NCBI GenBank assembly: GCA_913774715.1
Contig: CAJYHS010000108.1
Location: 1-64,000 of the forward strand
From: an uncultured Siphonobacter sp.
GTDB taxonomy: Bacteria > Bacteroidota > Bacteroidia > Cytophagales > Spirosomataceae
Direction of reading: 5' to 3'
DNA length: 64,000 nucleotides
Part shown: positions 52,908 to 60,807 of the stretch, one piece after another
Layout: every line of letters starts with the position of its first letter
Position numbering within the stretch: the stretch's first letter is position 1
The notes under the pieces: generated by a model
What the model saw: the letters and a program-made list of their open reading frames with translations, nothing else
Databases searched by the model: none
Told to the model about the DNA's origin: nothing
Position numbers and translations under genes: made by a program

Positions 52908-52942
52908 GTTACCCGTTTCTGCGTACATAACTTATAAATCTT

Positions 52943-54157
52943 ATGAAAGGTCTGGACTTCAACATTCTCGCCTTTGCTATCCCACTATTTGTTTTTTTTA
53001 TCGGATTAGAATACTATCTGTCGCTACGCCAGCAAAAAAAGGTTCACCAGTTTGCTGACTCTGCTACTAACGTTGGGGTGGGCATTGCCGAACGACTTAG
53101 TGATTTGTACGTCAGTAGTTTATTCTATTATGTCTTCGATTTTATTCATCAGCATTTCGCTATTTTCGATATCAAGGAAAATGCACTAACGTTTATTTTG
53201 CTGTTTTTGGCAACTGACTTAGTCTGGTATTGGTACCATCGGTTTGCCCATGAAATTAATCTTTTCTGGGGCGTTCACGTCGTTCATCATCAAAGTGAAG
53301 AATTCAATTACACCGTCGCGGCTCGAATTACCGTGTTCCAGGCCATCGTTCGCGGTGCTTTCTGGAGTGTATTACCGCTGATTGGATTTTCGGCCGAAAT
53401 GATTACGGTTTTATTACTTGTTCACGGGGCGTATCCCTTCTTCACGCACACGCAATTGGTGGGCAAGCTGGGCTGGCTGGAATATATCTTTGTAACGCCG
53501 TCGCATCACCGTGTTCATCACGCCAGTAACGAAATTTATTTGGATAAAAACTACGGTGATGTTCTGATTATCTGGGATAAAATCTTCGGTACCTACGTAG
53601 AAGAAACAGAAAAGCCCGTGTATGGACTGACGAAGCCATTAAAAAGTTATAGCTTTCTCTGGCAGCATTTTCACTTCTTGATGGAGATTGCTCTGTCGGT
53701 GAAAAAAACGCCGGGTTTCTTAAATAAACTTGGGGTTATTTTCGGTCGTCCTGCGAACTTCGATCCGAATGTCAGAGGAGAACTGGAAGGAATATTTATA
53801 TCCCAACATCCTGAAGTGGTTGTGAGTCGTCACATGCGGATTTACGTTGTTGCTCAGTTGTTTATCGTTTCCGTGTTTCTTTTCTTCCTGATTTTACTGG
53901 ATCATTACTGGCCCGCCAGCATTCGCATAGGAGGAGGGGTATTTATTTTATTAAGTCTCATCAACATCGGTGCGATTTTAGAAAAGAAAACCTGGGTTCT
54001 GTATCTGGAATACGCCCGCATTTGCGGATTAATATTGATGTTCTACGCTTTTACTGAAAATGTCTGGTTATTAGTTGGCTTGAATGTTATTAGCGTAGTG
54101 CTGGTTTTTACGTCGGGTTTCCTGCGTCGTCAATACGTACATTGGGTATACGAATAA
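52943..54157 (+). CDS. Sterol desaturase/fatty-acid hydroxylase family membrane protein
   Basis: A 404-residue membrane protein with about seven hydrophobic helices and the diiron histidine boxes of the fatty acid hydroxylase superfamily: HRFAHE (about 94-99), HVVHHQSEEFNYT (about 112-124) and THRVHHA-type HHRVHHASN (about 186-194). It is predicted to hydroxylate or desaturate a lipid or sterol-like substrate with oxygen in the membrane. Bacterial members act on hopanoid, sphingolipid or carotenoid precursors; the specific substrate is unknown. The last 140 residues add further helices beyond the catalytic domain. A 79-residue protein gene precedes it. Confidence 0.9.
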   Translation: MKGLDFNILAFAIPLFVFFIGLEYYLSLRQQKKVHQFADSATNVGVGIAERLSDLYVSSLFYYVFDFIHQHFAIFDIKENALTFILLFLATDLVWYWYHRFAHEINLFWGVHVVHHQSEEFNYTVAARITVFQAIVRGAFWSVLPLIGFSAEMITVLLLVHGAYPFFTHTQLVGKLGWLEYIFVTPSHHRVHHASNEIYLDKNYGDVLIIWDKIFGTYVEETEKPVYGLTKPLKSYSFLWQHFHFLMEIALSVKKTPGFLNKLGVIFGRPANFDPNVRGELEGIFISQHPEVVVSRHMRIYVVAQLFIVSVFLFFLILLDHYWPASIRIGGGVFILLSLINIGAILEKKTWVLYLEYARICGLILMFYAFTENVWLLVGLNVISVVLVFTSGFLRRQYVHWVYE

Positions 54158-54245
54158 ACCTTACGAAATCACCAGTGATGAAGGAGAACTATGGGCAAAA
54201 CCATTACCTTGCTCGTAGTTCTTTACATGTAAACCTGTAGAAGCA

Positions 54246-54563
54246 ATGGCACAACCAATCGAGGAAACACTAGTCCAGGTTCTGGAGCGACTGAAGAAAG
54301 CTGGATTTACATTGGATTTCAATCTGGAACCCGAATGCATTCACTGTACGCAGGAAAATTTACGTTTGAATCCCGAGGATTTTGAAATTGTGGAAACGGT
54401 GCGTCTGGAAGGCATGTCCGATCCCGACGATAATGTAATCGTTTACGCCATTGAGTCGAAAGAGGGCCAGAAAGGTGTATTGATTTCGGCGTATGGTGTC
54501 TATGCGGAAGACAGCACAAGTGCCGAACTGGCGGCGAAACTGGCCGTTAATCGGGACGCATGA
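54246..54563 (+). CDS. Conserved Bacteroidetes protein (often labelled phosphoribosylpyrophosphate synthetase)
   Basis: A 105-residue soluble protein matching a small Bacteroidetes family: LKKAGFTLDFNLEPECIHC, LRLNPEDFEIVETVRLEGMS, DPDDNVIVYAIES and GVLISAYGVYAED are its recurring blocks. It contains two cysteines in CIHC. Databases often carry the name phosphoribosylpyrophosphate synthetase for this family, but none of the PRPP-synthetase motifs (such as the DLHA or PRPP loop) are here, so that name looks wrong. Function is unknown. It lies between the sterol-desaturase-like gene and the aminotransferase gene in the same direction. Confidence 0.75.
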   Translation: MAQPIEETLVQVLERLKKAGFTLDFNLEPECIHCTQENLRLNPEDFEIVETVRLEGMSDPDDNVIVYAIESKEGQKGVLISAYGVYAEDSTSAELAAKLAVNRDA

Positions 54564-54606
54564 TTGACGAATACTGAAAATATTTACTTTATTAGTTTTT
54601 CTCCCC

Positions 54607-55749
54607 TTGAAAACAAAATTACCTAACGTTGGTACGACCATCTTCACCACGATGTCGCAACTGGCCCAGCAACATGGGGCTTTAAACTTATCGCAGGGTT
54701 TCCCGAGTTTTGACGGATCCCCGGAATTGATCAATCTGGTAGATAAATACCTTCGAAAGGGGCTCAATCAGTATGCCCCCATGACAGGCGTAGCTTCATT
54801 ACGGGAAATAGTGGCTCAAAAAACGGAAGAGCTATCAGGGCTGGTTTACCATCCAGAAAAGGAAATTACCATTACTTCCGGAGCAACTGAATCCCTTTTT
54901 GCTGCGATTTCAGCGGTGGTAAGACCAGGGGATGAAGTAATCATTTTTGAACCGGCTTACGATAGTTACGTGCCGGCAATTGAGCTGAACGGTGGAATCC
55001 CCGTTTTTATCAGCTTACAGGCTCCAGATTTCAGGGTAGACTGGTCGGAAGTTTCTGACAAGATGAATGACCGAACCCGGCTGATGATCATTAATACGCC
55101 CCATAACCCAACGGGGCAGGTCTGGGGTAAAGACGATCTGAATCAGGTAGCAGCCTTAATTAAAGATCGCGAAACGTATATAGTAGCTGATGAGGTTTAC
55201 GAACACATTACTTTCGACGGTATTTCTCATATTTCGGTAGCTCAGCATCCCGATTTATTTCATCGAACGTTTGTTTGCAGCTCCTTCGGAAAAACCTTTC
55301 ACGTGACAGGCTGGAAAGTAGGATACTGTCTGGCTCCCGCAGCGTTGAGTACCGAATTTCGGAAAATTCATCAATATTTGACTTTTAGCACGGTTACACC
55401 CATTCAATATGCTTTAGCCGAATATCTCCAGGAACGGGAGCATTACCTTTGCGTAGCCCAGTTCTATCAGCAAAAAAGAGATTTCTTTCTAAAAAACCTG
55501 GCGGGCTCGGCCTTTCGCTGGCAACCTTCCCAGGGAACATTCTTTCAAAGTCTTTCGTATCAGGGCTTAAGTGAAGAGGGAGATGCTGAGCTAGCCATTC
55601 GCTTCACCAAAGAATACGGCATTGCCTCTATTCCAACTTCAGTTTTTTATCAGCAGAAAACGGACCATAAATTATTACGTTTTTGCTTTGCGAAGGATAA
55701 TGACTTACTGGAACAAGCAGCGGAACGTTTGTTGAAAATCCGATGGTAA
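54607..55749 (+). CDS. Methionine aminotransferase (class I/II, YbdL-like)
   Basis: A 380-residue PLP aminotransferase that most likely transaminates methionine or its keto acid (methionine salvage), as in the KYAT/YbdL group. Motifs: ALNLSQGFPSFDGSPEL at the start, SGATESLFAA, INTPHNPTGQVW, DEVYEHITF, and the Schiff-base lysine K229 in SSFGKTFHVTGWKVG. The start codon is TTG (54607): an in-frame stop occurs 40 bases upstream and no ATG intervenes, and the first residues (KTKLPNVGTTIFTTMS) are conserved in the family. It follows the 105-residue protein by 43 bases. Confidence 0.92.
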   Translation: MKTKLPNVGTTIFTTMSQLAQQHGALNLSQGFPSFDGSPELINLVDKYLRKGLNQYAPMTGVASLREIVAQKTEELSGLVYHPEKEITITSGATESLFAAISAVVRPGDEVIIFEPAYDSYVPAIELNGGIPVFISLQAPDFRVDWSEVSDKMNDRTRLMIINTPHNPTGQVWGKDDLNQVAALIKDRETYIVADEVYEHITFDGISHISVAQHPDLFHRTFVCSSFGKTFHVTGWKVGYCLAPAALSTEFRKIHQYLTFSTVTPIQYALAEYLQEREHYLCVAQFYQQKRDFFLKNLAGSAFRWQPSQGTFFQSLSYQGLSEEGDAELAIRFTKEYGIASIPTSVFYQQKTDHKLLRFCFAKDNDLLEQAAERLLKIRW

Positions 55750-55774
55750 CACATTCAAAATCTGGTAAAAACTA

Positions 55775-55808
55775 AAAATGCCGCCGGAAGATCCAGTGGC
55801 ATTTTTTA
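55775..55808 (+). terminator. Terminator of the aminotransferase gene
   Basis: AAAAATGCC and GGCATTTTTT pair around an A/G-rich loop, 25 bases after the stop; convergent with the redoxin gene. Confidence 0.7.
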
Positions 55809-55893
55809 CCTTGATTGCATACACACTTACTTAAAAAGTCAATTTCTGAGTAAACAGAACATTGTTTTGGTTAAGTAAAACCTTATTTCTCGT

Positions 55894-56508
55894 TTAACGA
55901 CTGGCGTATAGAGCGGTCAGTAAAGCTCGGGCATCAGGAGTTAGTTCGAGGTTTTCATCAACGAAATCATAAATGATTTTTCGCTGACGGTTAATAACGT
56001 AAACGGCTGGGATATAAGCATCTTCCGAAATTCCAGAAATACGTTCCCAGAGGGGATGAAAATCAGAATAAACCCCAAAACTGCGGGCAATATGATTGTG
56101 GCGATCATAAGCCAGATTAAAATCCAGGTCTTCATAATCGGCCAATTGCTGCAGCATAGGAGCGGGTTCATTGGACAATACCAGTAACTCACCCCCTAAG
56201 CCTTTAATGCTTTGATTCAAAGCCTGTAAGAAACGTAGATGCTTCGGTGCATAGGCGTTCCAGCAGGGGCAATAGAAACTCAATACCAATGGTTTTTTCT
56301 GAACCAACTCGGCCAGGCTGAGTTCATGCTGGCTTTGAAACTGGTCGGCTAACGATGCATTCCAAACGCCAGCATTTGCTTTTAAAGAGAACGAAGGAAC
56401 AATCTGACCTTCCTTGAAAGGACTCACGCGTTCCGGACGTTTATTAATCAGAGGTTTAATCTTAACTGTATTGATTTGCCCCGCTTCATCTTCGATTTCG
56501 TATAACAT
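55894..56508 (-). CDS. Redoxin/AhpC-TSA family thioredoxin-fold protein
   Basis: A 204-residue soluble protein without a signal peptide. The thioredoxin-fold core carries the redox motif FYCPCW (about 78-83) where peroxiredoxins have PxxxTxxC, so it is a CxC variant of the peroxiredoxin-like family. Upstream is GQIVPSFSLKANAG, the usual AhpC/TSA entry, and downstream YIPAVYVINRQRKIIYDF, the conserved cis-Pro region. It presumably reduces peroxides or disulfides in the cytosol. The target is not known. Transcribed toward the aminotransferase and next to tRNA-Cys. Confidence 0.82.
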   Translation of the reverse strand: MLYEIEDEAGQINTVKIKPLINKRPERVSPFKEGQIVPSFSLKANAGVWNASLADQFQSQHELSLAELVQKKPLVLSFYCPCWNAYAPKHLRFLQALNQSIKGLGGELLVLSNEPAPMLQQLADYEDLDFNLAYDRHNHIARSFGVYSDFHPLWERISGISEDAYIPAVYVINRQRKIIYDFVDENLELTPDARALLTALYASR

Positions 56509-56545
56509 GGCTTCAATGAGTTTACGTTAGGAGGATGTGATCTAG

Positions 56546-56616
56546 TGGCTGTGGCGGGACTCGAACCCGCGTCGGAAGCTTTGCAGGCTTCTGCCTCACC
56601 ACTCGACCACACAGCC
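56546..56616 (-). tRNA. tRNA-Cys (anticodon GCA)
   Basis: On the minus strand the acceptor arms GGCTGTG and CACAGCC pair over seven bases, with discriminator base A. The anticodon stem GAAGC/GCTTC encloses the loop CTGCAAA, so the anticodon is GCA (Cys). The T arm holds GGGTTCGAGTCCC with the invariant TTCGA. The D arm has GTGGTGAGG. The length is 71 bases. The 3' CCA is not encoded and must be added. Confidence 0.97.
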
Positions 56617-56636
56617 CGTGTTATGGTGGGATGATG

Positions 56637-56644
56637 CAAATATA
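56637..56644 (-). promoter_or_regulatory. Candidate -7 box for tRNA-Cys
   Basis: The minus strand reads TATATTTG, about 20 bases before the tRNA 5' end. There is no clear -33 box. Confidence 0.35.
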
Positions 56645-56861
56645 TATGAAAATATATTATCTATAGGATTAGTAGAGTAATAATTTTTCTAAAATTGCTA
56701 TTCTTGTTATTTCTATTGGAATAGGGGTTTGATAACCAAATAGTTAAGATATATTCTTGCTAAAAGAATACGGATAAGAAGTGTGAGCTTTCATTAATGT
56801 ATAAATTCAAAACTAAATTGGAGAGACATTAATAGCTCTTATTACCTTATTATCAACCACG

Positions 56862-57623
56862 ATGGAATTACCTGAATTTCTTCAGCCCTATCAGGCGGAC
56901 CTGGAAAAGTATAAACTGGAAACGGTTCGAATCCATGCAACTCCGCTGCCTAAGGGCAAGTTTTTAGGCATTACTCAAAGTAAATTTCTGGGTAATCCTT
57001 ATTTACCTGTCGGTATGGAACACCCCGAAGACAGTAAAGGAACACCCATGATTCTGTTGGCTCAGATTAACTTCTCGGAGGTACCTACATTACCTGAGTA
57101 TCCGTCTGAAGGTATTCTGCAACTGTTCATATCCCCTGATGAATGGTTGGATGTCGAAATGGAAGAGTACATCATTCTATACCATGAGGATCTGAATCAG
57201 GAATACCAGAAGGATTTCTCCTTTATAACTCAAGACTTTTACCTCGATAGCCCCATTCTGTGTGAGCATTCGTTAAGTTTTGAAAAAGTTATAGAATATG
57301 GAGGGTATCAGGACGTGCGGTTCCAGCCTACATTTAATGGAAATGAGTACTGGGATTTGGTAGAAACATTAAGCCCGGAAGAACAGGAGCAATGGGATGA
57401 CTTCTTTCGTGCGGACGGACACAAAATAGGAGGGTATGCGTACTTCGATCAGGAGGATATTAGAGAAAATAATCCCGACCAGAAAGAAGATGTTTTGCTC
57501 CTGCAAATTCACTACGATGAAAAAATATCTTTTGGTGACGCGGGGGTGGCTAATGTGTTTATTAATCCGAGAGAGCTGAGAACCAGAGACTTTTCGAAAG
57601 CTTATTTCACTTGGGACTGTTAG
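56862..57623 (+). CDS. YwqG family (DUF1963) protein
   Basis: A 253-residue soluble protein of the YwqG/DUF1963 family. Typical features: SKFLGNPYLPVGMEHPEDSK near the start, MILLAQINFSEVP, PSEGILQLFISPDEW, and the late block IGGYAYFDQEDIRENN then VLLLQIHYDEKISFGDAG with VFINPRELRTRDFSKAYFTW at the end. The fold is a barrel of unknown biochemical role; the family is sometimes found with polymorphic-toxin or envelope genes, but no such neighbours are here. It is followed by a strong terminator. High Glu/Asp content indicates an acidic protein. Confidence 0.88.
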   Translation: MELPEFLQPYQADLEKYKLETVRIHATPLPKGKFLGITQSKFLGNPYLPVGMEHPEDSKGTPMILLAQINFSEVPTLPEYPSEGILQLFISPDEWLDVEMEEYIILYHEDLNQEYQKDFSFITQDFYLDSPILCEHSLSFEKVIEYGGYQDVRFQPTFNGNEYWDLVETLSPEEQEQWDDFFRADGHKIGGYAYFDQEDIRENNPDQKEDVLLLQIHYDEKISFGDAGVANVFINPRELRTRDFSKAYFTWDC

Positions 57624-57635
57624 AAGCATTTAAAA

Positions 57636-57666
57636 GTGCAAAATCCGCTATCAGCGGATTTTGCAC
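57636..57666. terminator. Terminator of the YwqG gene, 14-bp stem
   Basis: Arms 57636-57649 and 57653-57666 (core CAAAATCCGCT/AGCGGATTTTG) pair perfectly around a three-base loop, between two convergent genes. Confidence 0.85.
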
Positions 57667-57718
57667 GACAATCTTATACTATGTAACGCTGGTAACTGAC
57701 AGCTAAGTAATCAATCAC

Positions 57719-58591
57719 TTAAACGACCAGCCAGTCCAGTGTATCCCGAATGAGCTTCTGAACGACTTGCTCGGGAGCAGGCGAAAACTCGTGACTAACT
57801 CGATTTGCTACAATGGCACTCAATGATAGCATTTCGTGTCCCAGTATTTTTCCGAATAAATAGTAAGCCGCTGTCTCCATTTCGAAATTGGTAATGCGGT
57901 TCCCGTTCCAGTTGAATTGATTTAACTTATCAATACTATTCAGGATTTTTGGAGATAATCGCAAGCTACGGCCTTGTGGAGCGTAAAAACCCGGACAGGT
58001 CAAAGTAATGCCTGAAAAGACATTGGGGATGAGGCGAGTAGTAAATCCGTCGAGTAAGGTTTGAGAACCGTCAACGGCATAGGGTTGTAAACGCAATTGC
58101 AGCGTATCCTTTAATTCCTGACAAAATTCGGGATACCAGCGGGTTTCATCCGTATCGTAAAAATCAAGCAAACCATCCAGTCCCACGCCCGAGCTGGATG
58201 CTACTACCGATCCTACCGGAACATCGTATTGTAAACTGCCTGAAGTACCGATTCTTATAATTTTCAAGGGGTTAAGCGAAGCCAGTAGTTCCCGCCGCTT
58301 CAGGTCAATATTGCGAACGGCATCGAGTTCGGTCATAACGATTTCTACATTATCCGACCCAATGCCCGAGGAAACCACGGTTAACCGTTTCCTTCCAATC
58401 GAACCGGTATGGGTTACAAACTCGCGATGTTGTTTTTTTACTTCAATTCGATCAAAAAACTGGGATATCATTCCGACTCGATCCGGGTCGCCAACCACGA
58501 TAACAGTATCGGCTACATCTTCGGGTAGAAGTCTTAAATGGTAAATGCTACCATCGGGATTGAGAATTAATTCAGAAGCTGGATAAGGCAT
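57719..58591 (-). CDS. Nucleoside phosphorylase (uridine phosphorylase-like)
   Basis: A 290-residue PNP/UDP-family nucleoside phosphorylase, cleaving a nucleoside to base and ribose-1-phosphate in the cytosol. Motifs: the phosphate site VVGDPDRVG (about 32-40), GIGSDNVEIVMTELDAV, IRIGTSGSLQYDVPVG (phosphate/ribose contact) and the base-binding NFEMETAAYYLFG. Uridine phosphorylase is the best fit, though a broader pyrimidine or purine specificity is possible. It is divergent from the FGGY kinase gene 140 bases away, and the two may be co-regulated for sugar salvage. Confidence 0.88.
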   Translation of the reverse strand: MPYPASELILNPDGSIYHLRLLPEDVADTVIVVGDPDRVGMISQFFDRIEVKKQHREFVTHTGSIGRKRLTVVSSGIGSDNVEIVMTELDAVRNIDLKRRELLASLNPLKIIRIGTSGSLQYDVPVGSVVASSSGVGLDGLLDFYDTDETRWYPEFCQELKDTLQLRLQPYAVDGSQTLLDGFTTRLIPNVFSGITLTCPGFYAPQGRSLRLSPKILNSIDKLNQFNWNGNRITNFEMETAAYYLFGKILGHEMLSLSAIVANRVSHEFSPAPEQVVQKLIRDTLDWLVV

Positions 58592-58730
58592 GGCTTTTTC
58601 AAATCAATGAAACTACTAAGTTTGAGAAAATATTAGGAAGACCGAAGCTTGGTTCCTCCGCCTAAACTTAACAGAATTATACCAAAACCAGTTAGTATGG
58701 TGAACAGGTATATGATAATCAGAGAAAACG

Positions 58731-60197
58731 TTGGAATATTGGATTGGAGTAGACATCGGTACTACAAATACAAAAGCAGTTGCCTTTAATGATTCTGGCG
58801 AAGTGAAAAGCCAGCATAATCAGGGCTATGAAATGATTCACCCGGAGCCAGACTTCAGCGAAATGGACGCGGAAATCATCTGGGAAGCCGTTCAGAATTG
58901 TTTGCAAAAAGTAATCAAAGAACTGGATGGACCCGTTCGGGCTATAACGTTTTGTGCAGCCATGCACAGCCTGATGGCCGTCGACTCGGACGGAATGCCA
59001 ATGACGAATCTGGTCATCTGGGCGGATAATCGGGCGACGGAAGAAGCGGATTCTTTGGTGCAAAGTGAAGTAGGAAAGCAAATCTACGAAGCCTGCGGAA
59101 CGCCTTTGCACCCCATGATTCCGTTGTGCAAACTCATGTGGTGGCAGAAGCATAATCCTGAGCTGATTCATTCCGCGTTCAAATTTGTCGGAATTAAGGA
59201 ATACATCTGGTATAAACTTACCAAGGAGTGGGTAATTGATTATTCGCTGGCATCGGCTACGGCGATGTTTGATATCCACGAATTAGTATGGAACGAGCTG
59301 GCTTTGCAAACGGCTGGTATCAATGCCGATAAGCTTTCCAAGCCCGTTTCTACGTATTACTCCGTCGCTGAAATTCAGCATGGTGCTCTGGATTTATTTG
59401 AATCTTCACTCGATAAAGTAAAAGGTACGCAATGGGTGATTGGAGCTTCGGATGGTTGCCTGGCTAACCTGGGCACCGGAGCCGTAACGCCGGGTCGCGT
59501 AGCAATTACTATCGGCACTAGCGGAGCTGTTCGTGTAAGTGCGAAGAAACCCATTCTGGATGCTAAAAAACGTACGTTTTGTTACCTGCTCGACGAAGAA
59601 ACGTATATCATTGGCGGAGGAACGAATTCGGGTGGGGTGGTTTTTCAGTGGTTACGGGATGCGTTTTTTCCGGGGCAATCCGAGGATGAATTAACGGAGA
59701 AAGCCTCTGAGATACCCGTGGGTGCACAGGATTTAGTATTCCTGCCGTATCTACTCGGCGAACGGGCTCCGATCTGGAATGTGCACGCCAAAGGCAGTTT
59801 TTATGGATTGACGCTTCAACATACTTCAGCCCATTTCATCCGGGCGGTTTTGGAAGGCATTTGCCTTCACACGTATTCCATCGTTCGGATTCTGGAAGAA
59901 CGCGATGACGTGCATGAGATCTACGCTTCGGGTGGTTTTGCCAAGAGCGAACGCTGGGTTCAAATGCTGGCTGATGTGTGCGGAAAAACCGTTTGTCTGC
60001 CCGAAAGCGTAGAAGCAGGAGCGTGGGGTGCCGCCCTGATGGGGATGAAAGCTGCCGGAATTATTCAGGATTATCAGGAAAAACTGAAAGGTCTGAAAGT
60101 AGATCGTTCGTTTAAACCCAATCCGGGAAATGCGGCCCAGTATCAGCAGATTTTTGATCGATTCATGAAGCTATACGAAGCGACTAAATCATTGTAA
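58731..60197 (+). CDS. FGGY family carbohydrate kinase (gluconokinase-like)
   Basis: A 488-residue sugar kinase with the two FGGY actin-like halves. The N-terminal ATP loop VDIGTTNTKAVAF, CAAMHSLMAVD and the active-site region GASDGCLANLGTGAVTPGR are intact; the C-terminal half has ITIGTSGAVRV, GGTNSGGVVFQW and the ASGGFAKSERWVQMLADV adenosine motif. The sequence is nearest to gluconokinase GntK in style, with xylulokinase as alternative. The start codon is TTG (58731); the frame has an in-frame stop 13 bases upstream and no ATG, and the ATP loop begins only a few residues later. Confidence 0.9.
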   Translation: MEYWIGVDIGTTNTKAVAFNDSGEVKSQHNQGYEMIHPEPDFSEMDAEIIWEAVQNCLQKVIKELDGPVRAITFCAAMHSLMAVDSDGMPMTNLVIWADNRATEEADSLVQSEVGKQIYEACGTPLHPMIPLCKLMWWQKHNPELIHSAFKFVGIKEYIWYKLTKEWVIDYSLASATAMFDIHELVWNELALQTAGINADKLSKPVSTYYSVAEIQHGALDLFESSLDKVKGTQWVIGASDGCLANLGTGAVTPGRVAITIGTSGAVRVSAKKPILDAKKRTFCYLLDEETYIIGGGTNSGGVVFQWLRDAFFPGQSEDELTEKASEIPVGAQDLVFLPYLLGERAPIWNVHAKGSFYGLTLQHTSAHFIRAVLEGICLHTYSIVRILEERDDVHEIYASGGFAKSERWVQMLADVCGKTVCLPESVEAGAWGAALMGMKAAGIIQDYQEKLKGLKVDRSFKPNPGNAAQYQQIFDRFMKLYEATKSL

Positions 60198-60665
60198 ATC
60201 GAGCTTTAGATAAACTGCCTCAGGCATGGGATTGAATACGTAAGGTTCGGTAGTGACAAAACCCAGGGACTCATACAGACGAACAGCGGAGGTTAATCGT
60301 TCCAGACTGTCGAGTTTCATAGTGTGGTAGCCCGCCTGTTTAGCATAAGAGATGACTTCCTGAGCAAGTTTTCGGCCCAATCCGGTACCGCGTTGACTAG
60401 CGTCTACAAACATTCGTTTCATTTCGCAAACGCCGAATTCTTTCAGGGGCTTGAGAGCCACGCAGCCGACGACCTGACCCGTCTCGGCTTCGGCCAGAAT
60501 TACGCAGCCGGTGGGAGAACCGTATAAGTCAGGTAAGATCTGTAATTCGTGTTCAAAATTCTGAAAGGACAGATCAATACCTAAACCCAGAGCATACTGA
60601 TTAAAAATGTATCGAATTTTTTCAACGTCTTCAGGGGAGAAATGGCTGTAACGAAGGGTAATCAT
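60189..60665 (-). CDS. GNAT family N-acetyltransferase
   Basis: A 158-residue GNAT protein. The acetyl-CoA motif SQRGTGLGRKLAQEVI lies at about residues 90-105, preceded by EFGVCEMKRMFVD, and the fold ends RLYESLGFVTTEPY. The N-terminal YSHFSPEDVEKIRYIFNQYA is the substrate-side helix. The target is unknown. It is convergent with the kinase gene and overlaps its 3' end by nine bases. Confidence 0.85.
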   Translation of the reverse strand: MITLRYSHFSPEDVEKIRYIFNQYALGLGIDLSFQNFEHELQILPDLYGSPTGCVILAEAETGQVVGCVALKPLKEFGVCEMKRMFVDASQRGTGLGRKLAQEVISYAKQAGYHTMKLDSLERLTSAVRLYESLGFVTTEPYVFNPMPEAVYLKLDLQ

Positions 60666-60756
60666 TAGCGTTCTAGATTTTAAATGGTTGCTTCAGAGTT
60701 AATAGGAAATGAGGTTCCTTTCATCTTTCTCCAAAGCGTTACTAAATAACATACAA

Positions 60757-60788
60757 AAGGGCAGCCTGAAACGTTTCAGGCTGCCCTT
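60757..60788. terminator. Terminator, 32-base perfect palindrome
   Basis: AAGGGCAGCCTGAAAC (60757-60772) is exactly complementary to 60773-60788. It ends the leftward molybdenum enzyme operon and lies about 20 bases from its stop. Confidence 0.9.
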
Positions 60789-60807
60789 ATTATATCTCCA
60801 GACTTTG

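Noticed and set aside
58719-59279. Minus-strand 186-codon frame opposite the FGGY kinase
   Set aside because: It is antisense to the conserved ATP-binding half of the kinase and its translation has no recognisable pattern.
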